Below are positions 15,807 to 24,596 of a DNA stretch of 64,000 bases, in pieces; position 1 is the first letter of the stretch, and every line of letters begins with the position of its first letter. The notes beneath the pieces are model-generated. The model made no database searches and was not told the DNA's origin. It saw nothing but the letters and a program-made list of their open reading frames with translations. The position numbers were made by a program, and so were the translations under genes. Origin of the DNA: Candidatus Binatus sp. (GTDB lineage: Bacteria > Desulfobacterota > Binatia > Binatales > Binataceae); NCBI RefSeq assembly GCF_036567905.1, contig NZ_DATCTO010000008.1:1-64000 (forward strand), read 5' to 3'.

Positions 15807-17183
15807 ATGAACTCACGACGGCTTCTTTCCATATGGCCGCGTTGCGCTCGAGCCGATCGGGTACTCGCTTCAATAGTACTTGCGGCGCTGGTTGTTCGCG
15901 CAGCGTGGCTGCTGCGCTCCGGGTCGGACTGGGCGGTTGCTACAGATTCGATCGGGTACCTTGCGCTTGCCCACGGCATCCGGGACGGGTGCGGCTTCGC
16001 CGCTATGGCAAATGGTTGCGGTGCTCCGGAGGTTCTGAGAACGCCTGGATACCCACTGTTTCTCGTGCCTTTTCTCAATCACTATCGCCTCGCGATTTTT
16101 GTTCAGGCGGTTTTCGGTGCGGCCGTGTGCGGCGTTGTGGCGGCCTTTACCAAAAGACAATATGGCGCGGTAGCCGCGATCATAGCCGCCGCGATTGTGG
16201 CGTTCGATCCGCCGACGATCACCGTGACCAAGGAGCTGCTGACCGAGCCGCTTTTTCAACTCGTTCTCGCGGGCGCGGTCTTTGGGTCGCTATGCAACCA
16301 TGCCCTCGCTGCTGGACTTTTGTACGGCGCTGCAGCCCTCGTGCGGCCGGTTGCGGAGCCGTTGCTGATCCTTGCCCCGGTATCATTTCTGCTCTCGCGC
16401 CGATGGATTCGAGCTGCAGGTGTCCTCTGCCTGGCGCTGGTGATCATCGGAGCATGGGCAGCGCGCAACTATCGCGTTGCCGGTGTGTTCGCACTGACGA
16501 TTGAGGGACCAATGAACCTCTACTCGTACACGGTTCCTGCGGTCGTCTCGCTGGTCACCGGCGTTCCACTCATCGAGGCACAGCGCGCCGCGGCGCATGC
16601 CGTCGAAAGCGCGGCATTTGGTGACCATGCGGACCTGATTGCCAAGGCGCATCAGCTCTCGCCGCACGACGAGATATCTTGGGCGGTTGAGACGTCTCCA
16701 CAGGTGGCGCATCTCATGCTATCGCGAAGCATTGACGTGATCGCGAGCCACCCAATCGCGACTGCCGAAGTGACTGCTATCGGATTTCTCCGTCTCGCTT
16801 TCGAGCCTCACGAGCCGGCCGTCGGGCTTGCGAAGATGGTGAATGGCGGTGGGCCGGCATTCCAGGTGGTTAAGATCGGCTCGATGGCGCTCGAGGCGGC
16901 ATTGCTCTGCTTTATCTGGATCGGGGTCGCGCGAGCGATGTGGATTTACCGGAGCGATGACCAACTATGGATTTTGCTCGGAATCGCGCTTCTTCTGTTG
17001 CTCGCGGCCTCGCCATATTTAGACGTATTCGATCCGCGCTATCGCGTGCCTGCGATCCCATTCCTCGCGACCATAGCGGGCGTGGGATGGGCCAATCTCG
17101 CCTCGCTCGTCCGACCCGGCATCTGCGCCGACCCCGCAACTATCGCGCCCGGAATTAGCGAGCCCCGCGCTGCGCGGAATTGA
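15807..17183 (+). CDS. Polytopic GT-C-like glycosyltransferase
   Basis: A 458-residue membrane protein with about ten hydrophobic helices. The first extracytoplasmic loop contains [13 protein letters not shown] (about 46-58), the acidic residue position used by GT-C enzymes that take polyprenyl-phosphate sugars, and RTPGYPLFL follows, as in ArnT/PMT-like proteins. The C-terminal loop has [12 protein letters not shown] (about 411-422), also typical. It would add a sugar on the periplasmic face. It lies 9 bases after the GT4 gene. Lower G+C than its neighbours in the first half. Confidence 0.75.
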   Translation: MNSRRLLSIWPRCARADRVLASIVLAALVVRAAWLLRSGSDWAVATDSIGYLALAHGIRDGCGFAAMANGCGAPEVLRTPGYPLFLVPFLNHYRLAIFVQAVFGAAVCGVVAAFTKRQYGAVAAIIAAAIVAFDPPTITVTKELLTEPLFQLVLAGAVFGSLCNHALAAGLLYGAAALVRPVAEPLLILAPVSFLLSRRWIRAAGVLCLALVIIGAWAARNYRVAGVFALTIEGPMNLYSYTVPAVVSLVTGVPLIEAQRAAAHAVESAAFGDHADLIAKAHQLSPHDEISWAVETSPQVAHLMLSRSIDVIASHPIATAEVTAIGFLRLAFEPHEPAVGLAKMVNGGGPAFQVVKIGSMALEAALLCFIWIGVARAMWIYRSDDQLWILLGIALLLLLAASPYLDVFDPRYRVPAIPFLATIAGVGWANLASLVRPGICADPATIAPGISEPRAARN

Positions 17184-17211
17184 GATTGCAACAAACCAGT
17201 CAGCCGTCTCG

Positions 17212-17541
17212 GTGATAATTCCCGTCTTCAACGGCGAGCGTACGGTCGCGCGCGCGATCGAAAGCGCGCTGGCGCAGGAATTTGACGGCGAGATCGAAGT
17301 GATAGTCGTCAACGACGGATCGACTGACGCGACCGCCACCGTGCGGGCAGGGGGCAACCGCATGCGATCTTGCGCCGAACCGGCGCTCAAAGATCGCCAA
17401 GCGCCGGGCTGCATGTCTGAGCAACCAATTGGTGTTGAGGATGCGCATCGCGTCGCCGATGCTTTCGCCGGGGCTGCGGCGCAGCCTGTCGGGTCCGCCG
17501 GAACACGGCTTGCCGGATCGCCCGCAATGAGCCGCAAGTGA
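17212..17541 (+). pseudogene. Truncated GT2 glycosyltransferase
   Basis: The first 45 or so residues are an unmistakable GT2 N-terminus: [19 protein letters not shown] followed by [15 protein letters not shown], with the NDGS nucleotide-binding motif. After 17345 the similarity stops; the acceptor half with the second DxD and the catalytic base is absent, and the remaining 64 residues are unlike GT2. The reading frame continues upstream to 17179 without ATG, so the original start probably overlapped the preceding stop codon. A functional GT2 needs about 230 residues or more, so this is a remnant. Confidence 0.75.
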
Positions 17542-18770
17542 AGCCCCGGTTGCTTATCACGATATACGCGAATCCGGATTATTATCCGCCGACGGTGTAT
17601 GCAGTCCGCATACTAAGTGGCTATTTCAGAATACATATCCTTTGCCGGAACATGGATAAGCCGGTTCAAGAATGGCCGGCCGATGTGACTATCGAGCGAC
17701 TGGGCGGGTACGCATCGCCGCGCGAAAAAGAGGCGGCGAGCGCCCGTGCAAAGCTGATCGAATATGCGAAATTCACCGCTCGCACCCGCGCGCTGATCAA
17801 GCAGATGCAGCCGGCGATTGTCTATTCGTACGATCCGCACGCGTTTGTCGCGAGCATGGTCGGGCGAGCGGGCGGGAGATCGACGCCGCTGATATTTCAT
17901 CTCCACGAGTTGCCGGAGACGGCGAGTCTTTCGTGGACCTCGCTGCAAACGTGGGTCGTAAAGGCGGCATTAACAGGTACCAAGTCGGCGGATGCAGTAG
18001 TGTTTCCGGAAAAGTATCGCGCCCGCCACTGGCTGATGACTGCAGGAGAGTCGCGCGCGCCGATAATCGTGCCGAATTGTCCCGATCGTAATTACTTTAC
18101 CGGGCCCGCGGATTGGAACGAGACGATCGCGATGAGATATCGCGCGCGGGAAGTGGTTTACGTCGGTTCTGTAGGCGCCGATAACGGCCATCTGGAAGCG
18201 TTGCGCGCGATCGCGATGACGGACGGCGGGATTGGACTGCTAGTGATTGGCAGTTTTCGCCCCGAATTCGCGGCGAGCTTCAACGCGCTCGCGCGCGAGC
18301 TTGGGGTGGCGGAACGAATCAGCCTGGACGGATGGATAGCTCATGATGAGGTCCCCGCGCATGCATCTCGCGCGTCGGTGGGGCTGTCGCTTTACAAGCC
18401 AGTGACAAAGAGCCTGGAATACATGGGATCGGCGAGCAACAAGCTGTTCGAATACGCGGCGATGGGATTGCCGGTGGTAGTGCCGGATCGCGAGAGCTAC
18501 CGCGACTTCCTGGGCGATGCGGATTGGGTGACGTATGCCGACGTCGAAGATCCAGGATCGATCGCGCGCGCGATTACCTCGATCTTCGCGGACCGCGAGC
18601 GATACGTCGCGATGAGTCGCGCGGCGCGGCGCGCATTCGAGGAACAATATAACTACGAGCGCGTCTTTGAGCCGGCGCTCGAGCGCATTTTCGAATTGAG
18701 CGGCGTGACGAAAGGCAGCCAGGCCCCGGCGTGCGATCGCGCCCAGCGGCAGGCGCCGCCGGCATCGTGA
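17538..18770 (+). CDS. Glycosyltransferase family 4-like
   Basis: A 410-residue GT-B protein. The N-terminal domain ([20 protein letters not shown], about 5-24) ends at HLHELPETA (about 120). The C-terminal domain has [17 protein letters not shown] (about 203-219) and the donor-binding segment [21 protein letters not shown] (about 290-310), where the usual first Glu of E-x7-E is replaced by an N-K-x-x-E pattern typical of another GT4 subgroup. It starts at GTG 17538, 4 bases inside the end of the truncated GT2 frame, and ends in a GTGA overlap with the next gene. Confidence 0.85.
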   Translation: MKPRLLITIYANPDYYPPTVYAVRILSGYFRIHILCRNMDKPVQEWPADVTIERLGGYASPREKEAASARAKLIEYAKFTARTRALIKQMQPAIVYSYDPHAFVASMVGRAGGRSTPLIFHLHELPETASLSWTSLQTWVVKAALTGTKSADAVVFPEKYRARHWLMTAGESRAPIIVPNCPDRNYFTGPADWNETIAMRYRAREVVYVGSVGADNGHLEALRAIAMTDGGIGLLVIGSFRPEFAASFNALARELGVAERISLDGWIAHDEVPAHASRASVGLSLYKPVTKSLEYMGSASNKLFEYAAMGLPVVVPDRESYRDFLGDADWVTYADVEDPGSIARAITSIFADRERYVAMSRAARRAFEEQYNYERVFEPALERIFELSGVTKGSQAPACDRAQRQAPPAS

Positions 18771-19924
18771 AGATCTGCGTAGCCAGCGCCGGCCGGTTTC
18801 ACGCCTTCGATCTGGCGCGCCAGATGGAACGCCTCGGCCATCTGACCCGCCTCTACACCGCCTATCCGCGCTTCAAGGTGGATGGACTGCCCGCCGCGAA
18901 AGTGAGTACCTTTCCATGGCTGATGGGACCAGCCACGCTCGCGGGACGATTCGGATTGCCGGGACTGCGCGAGCGCCTGAACCTCGCCGCGATCGAGACG
19001 TTCGATCGCTGGATGGCCGCGCGGCTCGCGCCCTGCGAGGTGTTCCATTGCCTATCCAGCTTCGGATTGCAGAGCCATCGCGCGGCGCGCGCGCGGCACG
19101 GCGCGCTTACGGTATGCGATCGGGGGTCATCGCATATCACGTTTCAAAATGAGATTCTGCGCGAGGAATATGCCCGCTTCGATATTCCGTATCGCGGGAC
19201 CGACGCGCGCATCGTCGAGCGCGAGCTTGCCGAGTACGAATTCTGCGACCTGATCAGCGTGCCGTCCGGCTTCTCGCTCCGATCGTTCGTCGAGAAAGGC
19301 GTGCCGCGCGAAAAGCTGCGGCTTAATCCCTACGGCGTCGATCTCTCGATGTTCCATCCGATGCCCAAGCGCGACGCCGTCTTCCGCGTGCTGTTTGTCG
19401 GTTCGATTTCGATTCGCAAGGGAATCGCTTACCTGCTCGAGGCGGTAAAGCGCGCTGCGATTGGGGCGCTCGACCTGGTGCTGATTGGAGACGTCGATAA
19501 GGACGCGGCGCGCGTCCTCGCCAAGTGTGATATGCCCCTGCGCCATCTGGGCGTGCTCCCCCGTGCCGAACTCGCCGAGCATTATTCGCAGGCGTCTGTG
19601 CTGGTCCTCCCGTCAATCGAGGACGGCTTCGGGTTGGTCATGGCGCAAGCGATGGCCTGCGGCGTTCCGGTGATCGCGACGACCAACACCGGAGCCGAGG
19701 ATCTGTTCAGCGACGGAGTCGAAGGGTTCATCGTTCCGATCCGCGACGGGGCCGCGATTGCCGACAAGATCGTCTTTCTGTATGAGCATCCCGAGGTCCG
19801 CGACGCGATGGGCGCCGCCGCTCTTGCCCGGGTGCGCGCGCTGGGCGGATGGAACAGCTACGGCGAGCGGATGGCGGCGATGTATCAGGCCGCGCTCGCC
19901 GCACGCGCAGGCGCCGGGCGGTGA
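18767..19924 (+). CDS. Glycosyltransferase family 4
   Basis: A 385-residue GT-B enzyme. GTG 18767 overlaps the previous stop (GTGA), indicating translational coupling, and starts the protein at [19 protein letters not shown]. The donor domain includes FRVLFVGSISIRKGIAYLLE (about 205-224) and the E-x7-E motif SIEDGFGLVMAQAMACGVPV (about 284-303). RGSSHITFQNEILREEY in the N-terminal half is shared by a GT4 subgroup of LPS and exopolysaccharide loci. The 3' end overlaps the next gene by another GTGA. Confidence 0.87.
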   Translation: MKICVASAGRFHAFDLARQMERLGHLTRLYTAYPRFKVDGLPAAKVSTFPWLMGPATLAGRFGLPGLRERLNLAAIETFDRWMAARLAPCEVFHCLSSFGLQSHRAARARHGALTVCDRGSSHITFQNEILREEYARFDIPYRGTDARIVERELAEYEFCDLISVPSGFSLRSFVEKGVPREKLRLNPYGVDLSMFHPMPKRDAVFRVLFVGSISIRKGIAYLLEAVKRAAIGALDLVLIGDVDKDAARVLAKCDMPLRHLGVLPRAELAEHYSQASVLVLPSIEDGFGLVMAQAMACGVPVIATTNTGAEDLFSDGVEGFIVPIRDGAAIADKIVFLYEHPEVRDAMGAAALARVRALGGWNSYGERMAAMYQAALAARAGAGR

Positions 19925-20880
19925 AAGAGCAACTGATGAACCGCATGATGCGTGAACAAATCATCCCGCGCGCCAAAGCCCTGATTCGGCCGGTCGCGCG
20001 GCATCGGTTTCTGCTCGAGCGCATGAAATTTCTGGGCGAGACTATACTCAGTGCTGAGCAGGGCAATGACCGATTGGCTGCGATGATCCATCACGGCGGC
20101 GCGGCGGGCAAAATTGGCGCGACCGAGATCAAGGTCTCACGAGTTTACCTGCGCCGGCGCGACGGCGGCGGCCTCTGCCACAATTTCGGCCACTATGCAT
20201 GGTGGGCGCATGTCACCGCCGGCATCTATCCGCCCGATTCCCCGACGCTGTCGCGTTTTTGCCGCTGCTACCTGGAAACGCTCGAAGGTATTGACCTGCT
20301 TGCCGTGTGGTTCAATTTCGGCGAGGCCGCCGCCCGCCGGCGCTATGCTCCCGGCGCAACGCTGTGCGAGCTTTCTGCGCTTGAGCCATATTACCATGAG
20401 CGGCCGTGGAGCGCGCAGTTGGCAGGTAAACGGGTCGTGGTAGTAAGCCCGTTCGAGAAGTCGATCCAGGCTCAATATCAGCGGCGGGAAAAGATTTGGG
20501 CGGCCAAGCCCGAAGTGCTGCCCGCGTTCGATCTCCGCATCGTGCGATGCCCGCAGCCTGCGGGGATTATCGACCAGCCGGAATATCCCGACTGGTTCAC
20601 CGGGCTGGAAGCGTTGAAAGCGCAGCTCGGCGCCCGTCCGTTCGATGTGGCGATTATAGGTGCGGGCGCATGGTCGATACCGCTGGCGATCCATGCGAAG
20701 TCGTTGGGCGCCTTCGGGATTCATCTGGGCGGAGCGACGCAGTTGCTATTCGGGATTATGGGCGGGCGATGGGTATCCAATCCGGAAATCGGCGCGTTCG
20801 TGAATGACGCGTGGACGCGCCCGTCCGAAGACGAGCGGCCGCGAAATTACCGCCTTCATGAAAACGGTTCGTACTGGTGA
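19921..20880 (+). CDS. Conserved-looking cytoplasmic protein of unknown function
   Basis: A 319-residue soluble protein that I do not recognise. It begins at GTG 19921 in a GTGA overlap with the preceding glycosyltransferase, so it is part of the same coupled block. Visible elements: GGGLCHNFGHYAWW (about 80-93), KRVVVVSPFEKSIQAQYQ (about 170-187), and a C-terminal Rossmann-like stretch VAIIGAGAWSIPLAIHAKSL (about 243-262) followed by GIHLGGATQLLFGIMGGRW (about 266-284). The last two parts resemble the C-terminal halves of GT-D/DUF1792-type sugar transferases in general shape, but I cannot confirm the family. A role in building or modifying the polymer is inferred only from context. Confidence 0.75.
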   Translation: MKEQLMNRMMREQIIPRAKALIRPVARHRFLLERMKFLGETILSAEQGNDRLAAMIHHGGAAGKIGATEIKVSRVYLRRRDGGGLCHNFGHYAWWAHVTAGIYPPDSPTLSRFCRCYLETLEGIDLLAVWFNFGEAAARRRYAPGATLCELSALEPYYHERPWSAQLAGKRVVVVSPFEKSIQAQYQRREKIWAAKPEVLPAFDLRIVRCPQPAGIIDQPEYPDWFTGLEALKAQLGARPFDVAIIGAGAWSIPLAIHAKSLGAFGIHLGGATQLLFGIMGGRWVSNPEIGAFVNDAWTRPSEDERPRNYRLHENGSYW

Positions 20881-20924
20881 ATTGAAGATTCCGTTTATTT
20901 GCTCTTTTGGAAATCGGAGACTGC

Positions 20925-22022
20925 GTGCGAATCCTTTACACTGAGACCAGCGACTTTCTGCCCACCAGCGCGCACTTTCTGGAGGTGCTCGCGGCGATGG
21001 CGGAGCGCGGCGAATGCGAGTTCTCGTTTTTCGATGAAGCCAGGTACCGCCGCCCGCAACGCTCGATCGCGGGGCGAATCGTGCGGCGTCTTGCCGGCCG
21101 CCCATCCGGTTATCGCGCGCTCAACGCCGCACTCATCGCCGAGGCGCGGCGCTTGCACCCCGATCTCGTGCTGATCGGCAAGGGCGCCTATTTCGCTCCC
21201 GCCACGCTGGCCGCGGTTCGCGCCGCGACGGGAGCATCGATGGTCAACTGGGCCACCGACGATCCCTTCAATCCGGCCAACAGCACCCGCGACCTGGTTG
21301 AATCGATCGCGCTCTACGATCTCTACGTATGCACCAAGCGCGCGATAATGGACGACGCGCGGCGCGCGGGATGTGCCAACGTCGCCTACGTCCGCTTCGG
21401 ATACAAGCCGCAGGTCCATTTTCCCGAGGCGCCCGCGAGCGATGACGAGCGGATGCGCTTCGATTCTGACGTGACATTCATCGGCGGCGGGGACGATGAC
21501 CGCGCTCCATACTTCGAGACGATCGTCCGCGCGATCCCTAAGCTTCGGCTGCATCTGCACGGCGGCTACTGGAATCGCTATCCGAAGCTGCGCCCATATT
21601 GGCGCGGAAACGCAACCGGGCGCGATTTCCGTCTCGCGGTCGGCGGCGCAAAAATATCGGTCAACCTGGTGAGGCGTGCGAATCGGGACGATCACGTGAT
21701 GCGCACCTTTGAAATTCCCGCGTGCGGCGGCTTCATGCTCACGGAGAGATCCGCCACCCACGATGAATTATTTTCCGAAGACAAGGAAGCGGCGTTTTTC
21801 AACTCGCCCGATGAACTCATCGACAAGGTCCGGATTTATCTCGGGCGCGATGAAGATCGAGTCAGGATTGCCGCCGCGGGCCATCGCAAAATCACGCAGG
21901 GGCGGCATACCTACGGCGATCGGCTGGCGGAAATTATCCAGGCTGCGCGATCGGTAAAAGGGTTGCGGACGCCGGCGACGGTTGGCGCCGCGCAAACTAA
22001 TGAAATCGAATCGAATGGCTGA
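20925..22022 (+). CDS. CgeB-like glycosyltransferase
   Basis: A 365-residue GT-B-like protein of the CgeB/glycosyl transferase group 1 type: N-terminal domain with ARRLHPDLVLIGKGAYF (about 78-94) and the NWATDDPFNPANSTRD segment (about 109-124), then SDVTFIGGGDDDRAPYFETI (about 185-204) and the donor-binding region VMRTFEIPACGGFMLTE (about 261-277) and ELFSEDKEAAFFNSPDEL. GTG 20925 follows GGAGA closely and gives the expected start VRILYTETSDF. The last seven codons overlap a copy of the start of the Wzy-like gene (22000-22023), part of the duplication described in the findings. Confidence 0.8.
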   Translation: MRILYTETSDFLPTSAHFLEVLAAMAERGECEFSFFDEARYRRPQRSIAGRIVRRLAGRPSGYRALNAALIAEARRLHPDLVLIGKGAYFAPATLAAVRAATGASMVNWATDDPFNPANSTRDLVESIALYDLYVCTKRAIMDDARRAGCANVAYVRFGYKPQVHFPEAPASDDERMRFDSDVTFIGGGDDDRAPYFETIVRAIPKLRLHLHGGYWNRYPKLRPYWRGNATGRDFRLAVGGAKISVNLVRRANRDDHVMRTFEIPACGGFMLTERSATHDELFSEDKEAAFFNSPDELIDKVRIYLGRDEDRVRIAAAGHRKITQGRHTYGDRLAEIIQAARSVKGLRTPATVGAAQTNEIESNG

Positions 22023-22023
22023 A
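22000..22023. repeat. 24-bp direct repeat, left copy flanking the methyltransferase gene
   Basis: ATGAAATCGAATCGAATGGC plus TGAA recurs at 22991-23014 with one change (A/G at position 6). In the right copy these bases are the start codon and first codons (MKSNRMAE) of the Wzy-like gene; here the same frame stops after a few codons. The two copies bracket one gene of clearly lower G+C. Confidence 0.9.
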
Positions 22024-22038
22024 GCCTTGAAATAACCT

Positions 22039-23013
22039 ATGTCGCAATTGTCAGTAGAGAGCGATTGTCCAATCTGCCTGAGTCCGCGGGCCCTTCAACT
22101 AGCTCATCGCTTTGAAGAAGACTCATATTATGTTGTGCGTTGTAAGGCATGCTGCGTCGAGACAATCCTGCCTCATCCTACAAGCAGGCTTTTGAAGGAA
22201 TTCTATTCCGACTACCACAATACTCGAACCGCCGAAGAGCAAATGCCGCTTCTCATCGGGCGATCCGTTGAATTGCTCGAAGTGTTGCTAAGTCATCTGC
22301 CTCTTGCTCCAGGACGAAAGCCGTTGCGATACATGGAAGTGGGATTCGGCAACGGAGCGAGTCTGCTGGCCGCGGCTCAACTGGGTATGGAGGCTGTTGG
22401 CTTTGATTTGGATCCGAGCAACGTTCGGGAAGTTACTCAACGGGCTCAGTCCAGAGGTCTCAGTGTGCAGCTCCGATGCGGCGATATCGCCGAGGCTATC
22501 GAGGGAACGGAGCCGGTCGACTTCGTCAAGGCTTCGCAGTTGATCGAACACCTCATCGATCCTGCCAGTTTTGTCCGTTCGATCTTAAAGGTAATGACGC
22601 CCAGGGGGTATCTTTACCTCGAATGTCCGAACAACAACGCGGCGTTTCTTCGAATCAAGAATCGACTCCGAAAACGATTCGCGCGAATGAATTTCTACAA
22701 TTCCCTCAAGATCGGCGAGCATCTCTGGGGTTTCAGCCAGTCTGGCATGAACCGGCTGTTGCGGCTTTCAGGCTATGAAGTGGTATTCTGCTCCAGCTAT
22801 CCGCTTCGCCATCGCTATTTCCAGCCGGAAAATCTCTTTTGGTATCCAAGTGTGCGGTCCGGCGTGGCCGAAGCATTTTCGAGGCGGCAAGCGTTTCCTC
22901 TTTTGAAGTCGATGATTCCTGTCTTCGACGGCTTGGCGTCTTTCGCGCTTTCGGAAGGAATAGGACTCGCAACGCTGGCGCGAAAGCAGGATGAAGTCGA
23001 ATCGAATGGCTGA
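22039..23013 (+). CDS. SAM-dependent methyltransferase with N-terminal zinc ribbon
   Basis: A 324-residue class I methyltransferase. The N-terminal CPIC (about 10-13) and CKAC (about 35-38) form a zinc ribbon. The SAM-binding fold starts at YMEVGFGNGASLLAAAQLGM (about 98-117), with GFDLDPSNV as the acidic end of strand 2 and VKASQLIEHLIDPASFVRSI for motif IV-V. Such proteins methylate sugars or related small molecules; the substrate is not readable. G+C is low (29 of 60 bases in 22081-22140, against 41 of 60 in 21121-21180). The final codons are shared with the end of the CgeB-like gene, consistent with insertion between duplicated junctions. Confidence 0.85.
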   Translation: MSQLSVESDCPICLSPRALQLAHRFEEDSYYVVRCKACCVETILPHPTSRLLKEFYSDYHNTRTAEEQMPLLIGRSVELLEVLLSHLPLAPGRKPLRYMEVGFGNGASLLAAAQLGMEAVGFDLDPSNVREVTQRAQSRGLSVQLRCGDIAEAIEGTEPVDFVKASQLIEHLIDPASFVRSILKVMTPRGYLYLECPNNNAAFLRIKNRLRKRFARMNFYNSLKIGEHLWGFSQSGMNRLLRLSGYEVVFCSSYPLRHRYFQPENLFWYPSVRSGVAEAFSRRQAFPLLKSMIPVFDGLASFALSEGIGLATLARKQDEVESNG

Positions 23014-24532
23014 ACGGTTCGAATCCGCGCCGCCGCATCCGCCGGATGGCGAGTGGTATGCGCGAATCAGCGCGCCGAGGCCGGGCTCCGCCAGCCTGGG
23101 CAAGGCGCTGAAGCTGCTGGCGGCGTTCGCAATCGCGTTGATCGCTCTGAACCTCTACGCTCCTGCTTCGCCGACGATCCTCGAGCGAGTATTCGCGTCC
23201 GCGATACTGGCCTCGCTTGCGCTTCCGGTCTGGCTATGGATGTCAGGCGCGGATCGAATGATTCCGTTCATGCCATTCCTGACGCTGATGTTCACCTATT
23301 ACTACGCGCTGCCGGTTTTCCTGTTGCACCGATATGTTACCGGACTGTTCCACCCGCCTGTTGCCGACCATTTCATCACACTGGCGCTCGGATACTCACT
23401 ACTGGGTCTGTATTGCATGTTTGCCGGATACTATGGACCGGCGAGATGGCTATTCGCACCGATACTACCGCGATTCAACTTGCAATGGCGCGACGAGCGA
23501 GTAGTGCGGATGGTCGCGCTGATGCTGGGAGTCGGGGGATTGTTCATGGCCTCCTCGGCCGCCAGGTTTCTGCCCGAGAGTCTGGCCCAGATCGGCGTAT
23601 TCGCGGCTGACTTATCGATGGTTGGAATCTGCACGCTGGTCGCGCTTCAGTTGGCGGGAAGACTGGATCGGATCACATCGGTGTTCGTCTGGGGGTTTCT
23701 GATTCCGGCCAGAATCGCAATCGGCCTGGGCAGCGGCTCGGCCGGGGGACCGCTGATGGTCGGCGTCGCCGTCGCAATGATTTTCGCTTCCGTGCGCCGA
23801 TCGATCCCATGGAAGACGGTACTGCTGGGCACTGTTGTGGCGGTGTTCATCATCCGGCCCGCGGAGGTACCGTATCGCGCGGAGACGTGGGGCGGAAGAC
23901 ATTCGGATGCGGGCGAGATCGAGAAAGCCCGCCTGTATGGAGATATTCTTTACCGCATCACGATCGGAGGGGCGGTGGAGCCGCAAGTGCTGATCGAATT
24001 CGGAAGCCTGCGCCTGGCGCAATTCACAACGTTCGGCGAAGTGATCGCGGACTCGCCCGCAATGGTGCCTTTTTGGGGGGGCGAGTCTTACTATCCGATC
24101 CTGTTCAAGCTGATTCCGCGCGCGGTCTGGCCCGATAAACCGGAAGAGTTGACCGGACAAACTTTTGGCCATCGCTACGCCTTCATCTCCGCCGGGAATA
24201 CTGACACTTCGATCAATCTTCCGCAGCTAGTCGAGTTGTACGGGAACTTTGGACTCGCCGGAGTGATCGCGGGGATGTTCATATTCGGGTTAATCTACCG
24301 GCTGCTGATCGAGATGTACGTTCATCCCGCAATGGGGCTCGGCGCTCTGGTTGGCGGCGTTTACGTTTTGTCGAAGTTGCTTGATATCGGCTCCGCCGCG
24401 TCGATGGTTTTCGGAGGGATCCCATGGGCCATCATCTTCATCGCGCTGATTCACCTGCTCATCCAACTCGCAGAGGTTGACGCGATGGCGCTGGGGCAGC
24501 TTGGCTTCGAAAAAGGAGTCCGCCGTATCTGA
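22991..24532 (+). CDS. Wzy-like oligosaccharide repeat-unit polymerase
   Basis: A 513-residue membrane protein with about eleven hydrophobic helices and a long periplasmic loop (about 295-400) that holds PYRAETWGGRHSD and the IPRAVWPDKPEELTG segment (about 374-388). This layout and the P-R-x-x-W-P-D-K-P motif are characteristic of O-antigen/oligosaccharide polymerases, which join lipid-linked repeat units on the periplasmic side. Its ATG overlaps the end of the methyltransferase gene by 23 bases. Just before its stop lies AAGGAG (24513-24518), a ribosome-binding site for a gene that originally began at 24525, now interrupted (see findings). Confidence 0.75.
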   Translation: MKSNRMAERFESAPPHPPDGEWYARISAPRPGSASLGKALKLLAAFAIALIALNLYAPASPTILERVFASAILASLALPVWLWMSGADRMIPFMPFLTLMFTYYYALPVFLLHRYVTGLFHPPVADHFITLALGYSLLGLYCMFAGYYGPARWLFAPILPRFNLQWRDERVVRMVALMLGVGGLFMASSAARFLPESLAQIGVFAADLSMVGICTLVALQLAGRLDRITSVFVWGFLIPARIAIGLGSGSAGGPLMVGVAVAMIFASVRRSIPWKTVLLGTVVAVFIIRPAEVPYRAETWGGRHSDAGEIEKARLYGDILYRITIGGAVEPQVLIEFGSLRLAQFTTFGEVIADSPAMVPFWGGESYYPILFKLIPRAVWPDKPEELTGQTFGHRYAFISAGNTDTSINLPQLVELYGNFGLAGVIAGMFIFGLIYRLLIEMYVHPAMGLGALVGGVYVLSKLLDIGSAASMVFGGIPWAIIFIALIHLLIQLAEVDAMALGQLGFEKGVRRI

Positions 24533-24586
24533 TCCAGTCACAATTCAACGCGAATATTACCGGCGCACCGCGTCGCAATATGACGA
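24529..24586. repeat. 58-bp direct repeat, left copy flanking the inserted membrane-protein gene
   Basis: Exactly identical to 26060-26117. In the right copy the bases encode the N-terminus of the methyltransferase at 26053 (DPVTIQREYYRRTASQYD). Here they overlap the stop of the Wzy-like gene and follow a strong ribosome-binding site, but the codon in the start position is GTA. Confidence 0.95.
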
Positions 24587-24596
24587 GCTGCGCCTT

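Noticed and set aside
23015-23040. tRNA T-loop-like ggttcgaatcc
   Set aside because: It lies inside the Wzy-like coding sequence and no acceptor, D or anticodon stems can be built around it.
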